Assembly: GCA_963747765.1 (NCBI GenBank)
Contig: CAVVGH010000013.1
Coordinates: 25,573 to 89,572, forward strand
Origin: VRUE01 sp963747765
Lineage (GTDB): Bacteria; Actinomycetota; Thermoleophilia; Solirubrobacterales; 70-9
DNA: 64,000 nucleotides
Direction of reading: 5' to 3'
The position numbers and the translations under genes were made by a program. The notes under the pieces are model-generated. The model saw nothing but the letters and a program-made list of their open reading frames with translations. It searched no databases and was not told where the DNA came from. This document shows, piece after piece, positions 43,723 to 52,523 of the stretch (the first letter of the stretch is position 1; each line of letters starts with the position of its first letter).

Positions 43723-43844
43723 GCCCCACAAGGGTACAGCCCGGGGAACGATGCGACGGGCGCGAATCCGGCGTCGGCCCAACTTTGCAGGTGAAAAGAA
43801 TCCTGACTACGTTCTCGGATTTCCTCTCTATAGGATGCGCGTCA

Positions 43845-45533
43845 GTGCCAACCCACGACGTACTCGTCATAGGCGCCGGCCTCGCCGGACAGCGAGCAGC
43901 TCTCGCCGCCGCAGAGCAGGGCGTGTCCGTTGGCCTCCTCAGCAAGGTCCACCCGGTCCGCTCCCATTCGAACGCGGCGCAGGGCGGGATCAACGCGGCG
44001 CTCAATCCCGAGGACAGCTGGGAGTCGCACGCCTTCGACACCATCAAGGGGTCCGACTACCTCGGGGACCAGGACGCGATCGAGGTCATGTGCCGCGAGG
44101 CGCCGGATGAAATCCTCCACCTCGAGCACCTCGGGGTCACCTTCCACCGCAACGAGGAGGGGAAGCTCGGCACCCGTGCCTTCGGCGGCGCCTCCGCCGC
44201 CCGCACCTATTACGTCGCGGACATCACGGGCCAGGCGATCATGCACGTGCTCTACGAGCAGCTGATGAAGTACTCGGACAAGGTCGCCCGCTACGAGGAG
44301 TGGTTCTGCACCGCGCTGGCGATCGACGAGCAGGGCGAATGCTGCGGGGTCGTCACGCGGAACATCGCCGACGGCTCGATGGAGCTGTTTCGCGCCAAGG
44401 CGGTGATCCTCGCCTGCGGCGGCAACGGCCAGGTCTGGAAGCCGACCACGAACGCGCTGATCTGCACCGGCGACGGGATCTCGATGGCCTATCGCGTCGG
44501 CGCGAAGCTGATGGACATGGAGATGATCCAGTACCACCCCACGACGCTCGCCGGCAAGGGCTTCCTGATCACCGAGGGAGCGCGTGGCGAGGGCGCCCAC
44601 CTTCTGAATGCCAAGGGCGAGCGCTTCATGGAGCGCTATGCGCCCAACAAGATGGAGCTTGCCTCGCGCGACGTCGTCTCCCGCGCCGAGCAGACCGAGA
44701 TCGACGAGGGCCGCGGCTTCCCGGACGGCACGGTGGAGCTCGACATCACCGTCGTTCCGAAGAAGCGCATCCACGAGGCACTGCGCGAGATCGTCCTCGT
44801 CGGCAAGGACTTCGCCGGAGTCGACATCACCAAGGAACCGATCCGCATCAAGCCCGGCAACCACTACACGATGGGCGGCATCAAGACCGACGTCGACGGT
44901 CGCACCGACGTCCCCGGCCTCTACGCGGCGGGCGAGGTGGCCTGCGTCTCGGTCCACGGCGGCAACCGGCTCGGGGCCAACTCGCTGCTCGACACGCTGA
45001 TCTTCGGCCGGCGCTCCGGCGTCGACGCCGCCGCCCGCGCCAAGCAGATCGAGGGCTCGGAGCCCTCCAAGGAGGTGCTCGAGGCGGAGCGGGCGAAGAT
45101 CGAGGCGATCGCGGCACGCGAGAAGGGCTCCGGACGGCGCGTCTCGGAGATCAAGCTCGAGCTCGGCACCACGATGGACAAGCACGTCGCCGTCTTCCGC
45201 AACGAGGCGGGCATCCAGGAGGCTCTGAACACGGTCCGGCGTCTCAAGGAGGAGGCTGACTCCGCCTACATCGACGATCGGAGCAGCGTCTTCAACCAGG
45301 ACATGCTTGCCGCGATCGAGTTGGGGTACATGCTCGACAACGCCGAGTGCACCTGCCTCTCCGCGCTGGAGCGCAAGGAGAGCCGCGGTGCCCAATACCG
45401 CACCGACTTCCCGGAGCGCAACGATGAGGAGTGGCTCAAGCACATCGACCTCCAGCAGAGCGACGATGGGCCGGAGATCTCATACTCAGAGGTGACGATC
45501 ACCCAGTGGGAACCTGAAGAGAGAAAGTACTGA
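43845..45533 (+). CDS. sdhA: Succinate dehydrogenase / fumarate reductase flavoprotein subunit
   Basis: The FAD subunit that oxidises succinate. 562 residues: dinucleotide loop DVLVIGAGLAGQRAALAA, the FAD-linking His in VRSHSNAAQGGINAAL, active-site LITEGARGEGAHLLNAKGERF in two motifs, and HYTMGGIKTDVDGRTDVPGLYAAGEV, GGNRLGANSLLDTLIFG. GTG 43845 is chosen since PTHDVLVIG is the family start; a candidate -10 TATAGG lies 11 bases upstream, with no clear ribosome site. The stop shares a base with the sdhB ATG. No sdhC/D genes follow, unlike classical complex II. Confidence 0.95.
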   Translation: MPTHDVLVIGAGLAGQRAALAAAEQGVSVGLLSKVHPVRSHSNAAQGGINAALNPEDSWESHAFDTIKGSDYLGDQDAIEVMCREAPDEILHLEHLGVTFHRNEEGKLGTRAFGGASAARTYYVADITGQAIMHVLYEQLMKYSDKVARYEEWFCTALAIDEQGECCGVVTRNIADGSMELFRAKAVILACGGNGQVWKPTTNALICTGDGISMAYRVGAKLMDMEMIQYHPTTLAGKGFLITEGARGEGAHLLNAKGERFMERYAPNKMELASRDVVSRAEQTEIDEGRGFPDGTVELDITVVPKKRIHEALREIVLVGKDFAGVDITKEPIRIKPGNHYTMGGIKTDVDGRTDVPGLYAAGEVACVSVHGGNRLGANSLLDTLIFGRRSGVDAAARAKQIEGSEPSKEVLEAERAKIEAIAAREKGSGRRVSEIKLELGTTMDKHVAVFRNEAGIQEALNTVRRLKEEADSAYIDDRSSVFNQDMLAAIELGYMLDNAECTCLSALERKESRGAQYRTDFPERNDEEWLKHIDLQQSDDGPEISYSEVTITQWEPEERKY

Positions 45534-46630
45534 TGGCCGAGTACACGCTGAAAGTCCGCAGGTACCAGCCGGAGGCCAGCGAGGGCCCCTACTGGGAGGA
45601 ATTCAACGTCGAGCTCGAGCCGTCGCTCTCCGTCCTCGACGGGCTGCTGCAGGCCAAAGACCGCGACGACGGTTCGCTCTCGGTCCGCTGCTCCTGCCGC
45701 GCCGCGATCTGCGGCTCCTGCGGGATGAAGATCAACGGCCAGTCCGGCCTCGGCTGCAAGACGCAGATCGGCGAGGCGCACGAGGCGGCCAACCGCCGCA
45801 ACGGCGGCGGCAACCCGATCGTCGTCGAACCGATGGGGAACATGCCTGTGATCAAGGATCTGATCACCGACATGGAGTCGACGCACTGGGAGAAGATCCG
45901 CCGCGTCACGCCATGGCTCCTGCCGCACGGCGAGCCGCCCGAGCGCGAGTACATCGTCGAGCCCGAATCGATGATCGACATCACCCAGTCGATGGCCTGC
46001 ATCCAGTGTGGCGCCTGCGTCTCCTCCTGCCTCTCGATGGAGGTCGATCCCGACTTCATCGGCCCGGCGGCGCTGGCCAAGGCCTACCGCTTCGTCGGCG
46101 ACCCGCGCGACGCGGAGACGCGGGAGCGCCTCCACGACCTGGCGCAGGACCCGCATGGAATCTACGACTGCACGCACTGCTTCAGTTGCGTCGATGCCTG
46201 CCCCAAGGGCGTCGCACCCATGGACCAGATCATGCGACTCCGCCGGCGCGCCGGCGAGGAGGGCATCGAGGATCCCAACAGCGGGCATGACCACGAGATG
46301 GCCTTCGTCAAGATCATCGAGAAGAAGGGCACGCTCGACGAGTCGGCCCTGCTGCAGGAGTCGTTCGTCCCGGGAATCAAGGGCAAGCTGATGCCCAGCA
46401 AACGGGGGATCAAGGAAATGATCGCGTCGCTGCCGACGGCTATTCGCGGCTTCAGGACCGGCAAGATGCGGTCCCTGAAGGTGATCCCCGGCCTGCACCA
46501 CAAGCTTCCCGACGGTGCCCAGGACGAGGTCAAGGCGATCTACGCGCACGCCCAAGGGCACCGCGAGGAATTCAACATCTACATCAAGGGTGAGGAGGGC
46601 GCCGAGCCCGAGGAGAAGGAGGCCACATGA
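45533..46630 (+). CDS. sdhB: Succinate dehydrogenase iron-sulfur subunit
   Basis: Electron-transfer subunit of 365 residues. The N-terminal ferredoxin domain binds [2Fe-2S] through CSCRAAICGSCG and LGCKT; two further clusters use CIQCGACVSSC and CTHCFSCVDACPKG. The protein has a C-terminal extension of about 110 residues beyond the usual SdhB end (ESFVPGIKGKLMPSKRGIKEM, GLHHKLPDGAQDEV), as in class-E-like enzymes. Overlaps sdhA by one base and the next gene by four (ATGA). Confidence 0.94.
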   Translation: MAEYTLKVRRYQPEASEGPYWEEFNVELEPSLSVLDGLLQAKDRDDGSLSVRCSCRAAICGSCGMKINGQSGLGCKTQIGEAHEAANRRNGGGNPIVVEPMGNMPVIKDLITDMESTHWEKIRRVTPWLLPHGEPPEREYIVEPESMIDITQSMACIQCGACVSSCLSMEVDPDFIGPAALAKAYRFVGDPRDAETRERLHDLAQDPHGIYDCTHCFSCVDACPKGVAPMDQIMRLRRRAGEEGIEDPNSGHDHEMAFVKIIEKKGTLDESALLQESFVPGIKGKLMPSKRGIKEMIASLPTAIRGFRTGKMRSLKVIPGLHHKLPDGAQDEVKAIYAHAQGHREEFNIYIKGEEGAEPEEKEAT

Positions 46631-47523
46631 AGCTCGCCTACTGGCCCGGCTGCGTTTCGCGTGGCTTCACCACGGAGCTTCATGGCTCGATGGAGCTGGT
46701 CGCCGAGCGGCTGGGCATCGAGCTGGTTCCCCTGGAGCGCGCCAACTGCTGCGGCGCCGGCGTAATCGCCGAGCACAACCAGGAGCTGGCCGACACCCTC
46801 AACGCTCGCACCCTCGCCCTTGCCCAGCAGACGGATCTGGCGATGATGAACATCTGCTCGACCTGCCAGGGCGCCCAGTCCGAGTGCCAGCAGCGGCTCG
46901 ACGCCGACGCCGAGTACCGCGCCCACATCAACGAGTCGCTCGCCGGCCAGGGACTCGAGTACACGAAGGGCAAGGACGGCTTCAGCAACAAAAACTTCCT
47001 CTGGCTGCTGGTCGAGGACTACGGACTCGACAAGCTCGCCGAGAAGGTGGTGCGACCGCTGTCGGAGTTGAAGGTCGGTCCCTTCTACGGCTGCTACGTG
47101 GTGCGCCCCAAGGAGCGACTCGGCTACGAGAACCACCCCAACCGCGATATCTACCTCGAGCAGGTGATCGAGACGCTGGGCGGCGAGCCCGTCGACTACG
47201 ACGGCGCCCGCAAGTGCTGCGGATTCCCCGTGATCACGATGAACCGGGAGACCTCCCTGCGCCAGGCGGGCACCCATCTCGGCGACGGCATCGACGCCGG
47301 TGCCGATGCGCTCGTCACTCCCTGCCCACTCTGCCACCTGAACCTCGACCTGCAGCAACCGGAGGCGGCGAAGGTCGTCAACCGCGAGCTCGGCCTGCCG
47401 GTGCTGCACCTTCCGCAGCTGGTCGGCCTGGCGCTCGGCTTCGAGCCCAAGCAGCTCGGTATGCATCGCCACATCGCCTCGACCGGCAAGGTCGAGGACC
47501 GCCTCGCATCAACCCCCGTCTGA
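46627..47523 (+). CDS. CCG-domain subunit (HdrB / SdhE-like) of succinate dehydrogenase
   Basis: 298 residues with two cysteine-rich CCG domains: PGCVSRG, then ANCCGAG and ICSTCQGAQSEC; then KCCGFPVITMN and TPCPLCHLNLD. The fold belongs to heterodisulfide reductase subunit B and to SdhE of archaeal and epsilon-proteobacterial class E enzymes, where it holds a noncubane [4Fe-4S] cluster and takes the place of the haem-containing membrane anchors. No membrane helix is seen. The ATGA overlap with sdhB ties it to the complex. Electron acceptor (quinone or other) cannot be told. Confidence 0.9.
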   Translation: MKLAYWPGCVSRGFTTELHGSMELVAERLGIELVPLERANCCGAGVIAEHNQELADTLNARTLALAQQTDLAMMNICSTCQGAQSECQQRLDADAEYRAHINESLAGQGLEYTKGKDGFSNKNFLWLLVEDYGLDKLAEKVVRPLSELKVGPFYGCYVVRPKERLGYENHPNRDIYLEQVIETLGGEPVDYDGARKCCGFPVITMNRETSLRQAGTHLGDGIDAGADALVTPCPLCHLNLDLQQPEAAKVVNRELGLPVLHLPQLVGLALGFEPKQLGMHRHIASTGKVEDRLASTPV

Positions 47524-47604
47524 GATCGCGGACACCGGCCTGAGACCGCCGGCCGCACCTCGACTCAACCCGGCGCCTGGCACCACTCATAGACTGCGGC
47601 GGCA

Positions 47605-48876
47605 GTGGCCGTTGCCGTAGCGACATTCGTGATCGTGCTGGCGATAATCGCCAGCGAGAAGATGCACCGCACCAACGTGGCGCTCCTGGGTGCCGCGATC
47701 GTCGTCCTCTTCGTCGGCGACTTCTCCCAGGAGCAGGCGATCGAGTCGGTTGACTTCAACACGATCGGGCTGCTGACCGGGATGATGATCCTCGTCTACC
47801 TGACCCAGCAGACGGGGGTCTATGACTTCCTGGCAATCCGCGCCGGACAGCTCTCCGGGGGACGCTCTTTCGCGGTGACGATGAGCCTCGCCGGGACGAC
47901 CGCGCTGCTCTCGGCCTTCCTCGACAACCTGACGACAATTCTGCTGATCGCGCCGATCACCTTTCTGCTCGCCGACGCGCTCGACATCGAGGCGGTGCCG
48001 CTGCTGATCATCGAGGTGATCGCCTCCAACATCGGCGGCACGGCGACTTTGATCGGCGATCCACCGAACATCATCATCGCCGGCGCGACCGGGCTCAGCT
48101 TCAACGCCTTCATTGTCAATCTCGCGCCAATCGTGCTCGTCACCTTCGCCGTGGTCATACCGCTGCTCTACGTCGTCTTCCGCAGCCGCCTCCATGTCGA
48201 GGAGCACAACCGCCGGGCAGTGATGGAACTGAACGCCCTCGCCTCGATCCGCGACTCCAAGGAGCTGCGCCGCACCGGCCCCGTGCTGCTCCTAACCGTG
48301 CTCGCTTTCTTCGCCCACCAGGCTCTTCACGTCGAGCCCGCCACGGTGGCGCTTACCGGGGCGGCCGTGGGCCTTCTCGTAACCAGGATCAACCTCGAGG
48401 AGGCCCTGTCGCACATCGAGTGGACGACCCTCTTCTTCTTCGTGGCCCTCTTCGTGATGGTGGGCGCGCTGGAGGTGACCGGGGCGATCGGCCACGTCGC
48501 CGACGCCGTCAAGAACATCACCGGCGGTGAGCGATCGGCGGAGCTGATCGGGATCACCTGGGTCGCGGCGCTGGGCTCCGCCGTGGTGGACAACATCCCC
48601 TTCACGACCGCGATGATCCCGGTCGTCAAGGAACTGCAGCAGGCGGCCGGAACCAACGGCGACGACGCCTACTGGTGGGCGCTGGCGCTGGGCGCCTGCT
48701 TTGGCGGGAACGCGACGATGATCGCCGCCGCCGCCAACGTGGCCGCCGCCGGCATGGCGGAGCGGGCGGAGATGCCGATCGGTTTCATCGCCTTCCTGCG
48801 CGTCGGCCTGCCAGCCACGATCATCTCGATCGCTCTCGCGTCCGCGTACATTGCAATCCGGTACATCCTGATCTGA
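47605..48876 (+). CDS. ArsB/NhaD-type ion permease
   Basis: A 423-residue membrane protein with about eleven helices. The signatures TTALLSAFLDNLTTILLIAPITFLL (in parts), SNIGGTATLIGDPPNIIIA and GSAVVDNIPFTTAMIPVV are the paired re-entrant motifs of the ion-transporter superfamily (ArsB, NhaD, YbiR). The match GDPPNI with paired DN motifs fits sodium/proton antiporters or anion permeases; arsenic genes are absent nearby. GTG 47605 is the start, leaderless-looking. The CBS protein follows by 11 bases and could regulate it. Confidence 0.88.
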   Translation: MAVAVATFVIVLAIIASEKMHRTNVALLGAAIVVLFVGDFSQEQAIESVDFNTIGLLTGMMILVYLTQQTGVYDFLAIRAGQLSGGRSFAVTMSLAGTTALLSAFLDNLTTILLIAPITFLLADALDIEAVPLLIIEVIASNIGGTATLIGDPPNIIIAGATGLSFNAFIVNLAPIVLVTFAVVIPLLYVVFRSRLHVEEHNRRAVMELNALASIRDSKELRRTGPVLLLTVLAFFAHQALHVEPATVALTGAAVGLLVTRINLEEALSHIEWTTLFFFVALFVMVGALEVTGAIGHVADAVKNITGGERSAELIGITWVAALGSAVVDNIPFTTAMIPVVKELQQAAGTNGDDAYWWALALGACFGGNATMIAAAANVAAAGMAERAEMPIGFIAFLRVGLPATIISIALASAYIAIRYILI

Positions 48877-48887
48877 CGGAGGACTCA

Positions 48888-49364
48888 GTGCCCGACTCGA
48901 TCGTCAAGCAGACAATTCGCGAGATACAACCGCTCAGTGCCGACGAGCCAATCGGCTCGGCGGCGCGCACCGTGGTCAATTCGGGGCTCTCGGCGATGCC
49001 CGCTGTCGAGCGCGACGGCAGCTTCGCGGGGATCTTTGGCGAGCGCGAGTTCATGACTGCCCTGTTTCCCGGCTATGTCGGTGAGTTGGGCTCCGCGGCG
49101 ATGATCTCCCGCTCGGTCGACGAGACGATCGAGCGGCGCAGCAATTGTGCCGAACAGCCGATCCGGCGCTGGCTGACCACCGACCACGTCCTGGTCGAGG
49201 ACGACTTCTCGGACACCCAGCTTGCCGAGATCTTTCTCCATCACCGGGTCTCGGTCATCCCGATCGCAACCGACGGCAGGGTGCACGCCGTGGTGACCCG
49301 CAACGACTTCTTCGGCTCCCTGGTCGAGCGCTTCGGCGCGATCGCCGAAGATCTGGGCGACTGA
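48888..49364 (+). CDS. CBS-domain-pair protein
   Basis: A 158-residue protein made of one CBS pair: TIREIQPLSADEPIGSAARTVVNSGLSAMPAVERDG in the first half and RRWLTTDHVLVEDDFSDTQLA with VSVIPIATDGRVHAVVTRNDF in the second (motifs quoted in parts). Such modules bind AMP, ATP or SAM and tune partner proteins. A GACGGAGGACTCA ribosome site precedes GTG 48888. Placed 11 bases after the permease stop, it may be that transporter's regulatory subunit. Confidence 0.88.
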   Translation: MPDSIVKQTIREIQPLSADEPIGSAARTVVNSGLSAMPAVERDGSFAGIFGEREFMTALFPGYVGELGSAAMISRSVDETIERRSNCAEQPIRRWLTTDHVLVEDDFSDTQLAEIFLHHRVSVIPIATDGRVHAVVTRNDFFGSLVERFGAIAEDLGD

Positions 49365-49390
49365 CCGGGCTCCGCCCGGCAGCACGATCG

Positions 49391-50416
49391 TCAGCGCAGC
49401 AGGTTGCGCTCGACGAGCAGCTCGGCGACCTGGACGGCGTTCGTCGCCGCCCCCTTGCGCAGATTGTCGGAGACGACCCACATGTCGATCGCCCGCTCGT
49501 TGCCGGGATCGCGGCGGATGCGCCCCACGAACACGTCGTCCCTGCCGGCGGCCTCGGTGGCCAGCGGGTAGCGGGCCGCCGCGGGATCGTCGACGACGGT
49601 GACGCCCGGCGCCGCGGCGAGCAGCTCGCGGGCGCGCTCCGGGGTGAGCTGCTCGCGCGTCTCGACGTTGACCGTCTCCGAATGGCCGGTGACGACCGGC
49701 ACCCGCACGCAGGTCGCGCTGATCCTGATCTCCCCATCGCCGAGGATCTTGCGCGTCTCGTTGATCAGCTTGCGCTCCTCGTCGGTGTGGTCGTCGCCGG
49801 CTGCAAAGCTGCCCGCCTGCGGCAGCGCGTTGAAGGCGATCTGGTGCGGATACACCGAAGCAACCGGGTCGCGTCCATCGAGCACCGCCGCCGACTGCGC
49901 CAGCAGCTCGTCGATCGCGGCCTTTCCGGTGCCGGAGACGGCCTGGTAGGTGGAGATCACCAGCCGCTCGATTCCCGCCTCGTCGAAGAGGGGCTTCAGG
50001 GCAACGACCATCTGCATCGTCGAGCAGTTCGGATTGGCGACGATTCCACGGTGCTGCTCGAGGGCCTCGGGGTTCACCTCGGCGACGACCAGGGGCACGT
50101 CGTCGTGCATGCGCCAGTGGCTGGTGTTGTCAACCACGACCGCGCCGGCCTCCACGAAGCGCGGAGCCCACTCGGCGCTGACCGCGCCGCCCGCGGAGGA
50201 GAGCACGATGTCGAGGCCCTGGATCGTCTCCTCGTTCAGCGGTCGCACCTCGAGCTGCTCCTCCCCCAACTCGATCGCCTTGCCGGCGGAGCGCTCGGAT
50301 GCGAAGGGAACGACACGTGCCGCCGGAAAGCCGCGCGCGGCGAGCAGCTCGAGGATGGTCGTGCCGACCAGACCGGTCGCGCCCAGCACTCCAACGCTGT
50401 ATTCGTCGCCTGCCAC
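49391..50416 (-). CDS. asd: Aspartate-semialdehyde dehydrogenase
   Basis: Reduces aspartyl phosphate to the semialdehyde for Lys, Thr, Met and diaminopimelate. 341 residues: SVGVLGATGLVGTTILELL binds NADPH, IVANPNCSTMQMV carries the catalytic Cys, STYQAVSGTGKAA follows, and VPVVTGHSETVNVE holds the catalytic His. GTG 50416 (AGDEYSVGVLGATG) fits the family. It follows lysC by 7 bases, the usual lysC-asd operon of actinobacteria. Confidence 0.97.
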   Translation of the reverse strand: MAGDEYSVGVLGATGLVGTTILELLAARGFPAARVVPFASERSAGKAIELGEEQLEVRPLNEETIQGLDIVLSSAGGAVSAEWAPRFVEAGAVVVDNTSHWRMHDDVPLVVAEVNPEALEQHRGIVANPNCSTMQMVVALKPLFDEAGIERLVISTYQAVSGTGKAAIDELLAQSAAVLDGRDPVASVYPHQIAFNALPQAGSFAAGDDHTDEERKLINETRKILGDGEIRISATCVRVPVVTGHSETVNVETREQLTPERARELLAAAPGVTVVDDPAAARYPLATEAAGRDDVFVGRIRRDPGNERAIDMWVVSDNLRKGAATNAVQVAELLVERNLLR

Positions 50417-50423
50417 CGGCAGC

Positions 50424-51710
50424 TCAGCCGCCGACCGTGGGACGGTGCTCGGTGCCCATCGGGTCCTCCGCGCGCACGGCGTCGGCACCGAGCTCGAAGG
50501 CTTCGTGGAGGGCCTTCACGGCAGCGGGGACGCGGTCGGCGGAGATGACGCAGGAGATTTTGATCGGCGACGTGGAGATCATCTCGATGTTGATCCCCTC
50601 CGCGCCGAGCACCTCGAAGACCTTCGCCGCGACACCGGGATGCGAGCGCATGCCCGCACCGACGATCGAAACCTTGCCGATCCGCTCTTCGCTGCGCACG
50701 CCCTGGCTGACCTCGAGCGCCGCGACCGTCTCGGTGGCCGCCTGCAGGTCGGAGCGACTGACCGTGAAGGAGAGGTCGGCCAGCGCATCGTCGCCGACGG
50801 GCTCGTTCTGGATGATCACGTCGACGTTGATCCCAGCATCGGCCAGGGCCGTGAAGATCCGCCCCGCGACTCCCGGCTCATCGCGGACGCCCGTCAGGGT
50901 TACCCGCGCCTCGCCGTCGGAATGGGTCACTGCGGTTACGAACGGTTGCTCCATGGTCTCCTCTTCGCTGACGACGAGGGTACCGGGGCTGTCCTCGAAG
51001 CTGCTCCGACAGTGGACGCGAACGCCGTGGTTGCGCGCGTACTCGACCGAGCGAAGCTGCAGTACCTTCGCCCCCGAGGCCGACATCTCCAGCATCTCCT
51101 CATAGGAGAGCATCGGCAGCTTGCGAGCGCTGCGAACGATCCGCGGATCGGCGCTGAAGACGCCGGCGACATCCGTGTAGATCTCGCAGACGCTGGCTTC
51201 CAGCGCCGCCGCGAGGGCGACGGCTGTGGTGTCCGACCCGCCCCGTCCCAGGGTGGTGACATCGCGACTCTGGGTCGAGACGCCCTGGAAGCCGGCGACG
51301 AGGACGATGCGACCCTCCTCGAGGGTCTCGCGGATCCGGTCGGCCCGCACATCGATGATCTTCGCCCTGGTGTGGGAGGAGTCGGTGACGATGCCGGCCT
51401 GCGACCCGGTCAGCGAGATCGCCTCGTGGCCCATGTCGTGGATCGCCATCGCGCAGAGCGCGCAGGAGATCCGCTCCCCGGTGGAGAGCAGCATGTCCAT
51501 CTCGCGGGCCACCGGCCGTTCGGAGATCTCCAGCGCCTGCGCGACCAGCTCGTCGGTCGTCTTGCCGCGCGCCGAGAGCACCGCAACGACGCGGTTGCCG
51601 GCCTCGCGCGCCGCGACGATCCTCCGCGCGGCCCGTTTGATCTCCTCGGCACCCGCAACCGACGTGCCACCGAACTTCATCACCACGATGTCGGACGTCG
51701 CTTCGCTCAT
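50424..51710 (-). CDS. lysC: Aspartate kinase (with probable internal beta-subunit start)
   Basis: First step of the aspartate pathway. 428 residues: MKFGGTSVAGAEEI, TDELVAQAL, MLLSTGERISCAL, then GRGGSDTTAVALAAAL and EIYTDVAGVFSADPR in the catalytic half, and two ACT domains at the C-terminus (TLTGVRDEPGVAGRIFTALADAGINVD; later KVSIVGAGMRSHPGVAAKVFE, quoted as separate motifs). As in Corynebacterium and Bacillus, an internal ATG at 50954 with an AGAGGAG site could make a separate 176-residue ACT-only beta subunit (MEQPFVTAVTHSDGEARV). Feedback inhibition by Lys/Thr is expected from the family. Confidence 0.96.
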   Translation of the reverse strand: MSEATSDIVVMKFGGTSVAGAEEIKRAARRIVAAREAGNRVVAVLSARGKTTDELVAQALEISERPVAREMDMLLSTGERISCALCAMAIHDMGHEAISLTGSQAGIVTDSSHTRAKIIDVRADRIRETLEEGRIVLVAGFQGVSTQSRDVTTLGRGGSDTTAVALAAALEASVCEIYTDVAGVFSADPRIVRSARKLPMLSYEEMLEMSASGAKVLQLRSVEYARNHGVRVHCRSSFEDSPGTLVVSEEETMEQPFVTAVTHSDGEARVTLTGVRDEPGVAGRIFTALADAGINVDVIIQNEPVGDDALADLSFTVSRSDLQAATETVAALEVSQGVRSEERIGKVSIVGAGMRSHPGVAAKVFEVLGAEGINIEMISTSPIKISCVISADRVPAAVKALHEAFELGADAVRAEDPMGTEHRPTVGG

Positions 51711-51748
51711 CCACGGCTGAGGATAGTCGCCCCGCGGGGGAGAATCGG

Positions 51749-51926
51749 CGCCGCTGCCGGACTTGACCAGGCGGTGGCACGGTCAAAGTCGAATACGCGT
51801 GGCGCTCGAGCTTGGGCGCTGGCCGCAAGGCAGCACGGGATCGTCAGTCGGCGCGATCTCCTGGCGCTGGAGCCTCGACGCCGCTGCCCGAGTTGACCGG
51901 GCTCTGGCATGGCAAAGTCGGAAGCG
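51749..51926 (+). repeat. Direct repeat pair of about 48 bp flanking a gene remnant
   Basis: CGCCGCTGCCGGACTTGACC at 51749 and CGCCGCTGCCCGAGTTGACC at 51879 open two related segments (51749-51797 and 51879-51926) that both end in CAAAGTCG-A-GCG. They bracket the DUF559-type N-terminal fragment. Together with it they fill the lysC-PadR gap. Confidence 0.75.
51801..51875 (+). pseudogene. Remnant of a DUF559/AbiEi-type gene N-terminus
   Basis: Read in frame, the fragment gives ARAWALAARQHGIVSRRDLL followed by ALE, closely matching the helix-turn-helix of the gene at 39.6 kb (RRIWALVGRQHGVVAHRQLL). It stops at TGA 51894-51896 shortly after running into the downstream repeat. About 25 codons survive; there is no start codon and no trace of the nuclease part. 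Confidence 0.72.
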
Positions 51927-51946
51927 CAACCACGACCTTGCTCATA

Positions 51947-51967
51947 GATATATTTGTGCGATATATT
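51947..51967 (+). promoter_or_regulatory. AT-rich operator in front of the PadR gene
   Basis: GATATATT occurs at 51947 and 51960; because ATATAT is self-complementary the pair is also a palindrome with a 7-base centre. It ends 10 bases before ATG 51978. In this GC-rich DNA the site stands out and fits PadR autoregulation. Confidence 0.6.
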
Positions 51968-51977
51968 GGCCAGCGAT

Positions 51978-52523
51978 ATGGACCTCAGTCCCACCGCCTA
52001 CGTGATCCTCGGGATGGTCAGCCGCGAGCCTCGCTCGGGCTATGAGATCAAGGCCCTGGTCGACAGCTCGACGCGGTTCTTCTGGGCGGCCAGCTACGGG
52101 CAGATCTACCCCGAGCTGAAACGGCTCGCGGCGGCGGGGCTGGTCGAGGGAATCGATGCGCCGCGGGGTGGCCGCAAGCGAACCGTGTACGCGATCACCG
52201 CCGCCGGCGACGAGGCGCTCAAGACCTGGCTGCGCCAGCCTCCGATCACCTGCGAGATGCGCGAGGAGGGCCTCTTGAAACTGTTCTTCGCCGGTGTCCT
52301 GCCGGCTCAGGAGGCGGCGGAGATCCTCCGAGCGATGCGCAGGCACCGGCTTGACGTCGTCGAGCGGCTGCGGGCGCTGGAGCCGAAGGCGCTCGCCAAA
52401 GACGACCCGTTCCCGCTGATCGTCCTGCACGGCGGGATCGAGTTCAACGAATGGTTCGCTGGCTGGTGCGAGCGAATGGAGCGGCAGGTTCTCAAACCCA
52501 CGAAGAAGAAGGGAAGCAGCTGA
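51978..52523 (+). CDS. PadR-family transcriptional regulator
   Basis: A 181-residue repressor. The N-terminal winged helix is LSPTAYVILGMVSREPRSGYEIKALV, then ASYGQIYPELKRLAAAGLVEG and GRKRTVYAITAAGDEALKTWL (each a piece of the PadR domain); the C-terminal half is the helical dimer arm with MRRHRLDVVERLRALE. ATG 51978 is preferred over the upstream in-frame ATG because it begins at the domain. It overlaps the MMPL gene by one base (TGATG), so the two are coupled and the exporter is its probable target. Confidence 0.93.
   Translation: MDLSPTAYVILGMVSREPRSGYEIKALVDSSTRFFWAASYGQIYPELKRLAAAGLVEGIDAPRGGRKRTVYAITAAGDEALKTWLRQPPITCEMREEGLLKLFFAGVLPAQEAAEILRAMRRHRLDVVERLRALEPKALAKDDPFPLIVLHGGIEFNEWFAGWCERMERQVLKPTKKKGSS

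Noticed and set aside
47605..48876. Arsenite exporter ArsB
   Set aside because: The fold fits, but there is no arsR, arsC or arsA nearby and the motifs equally fit NhaD or anion permeases, so no specific substrate is claimed.
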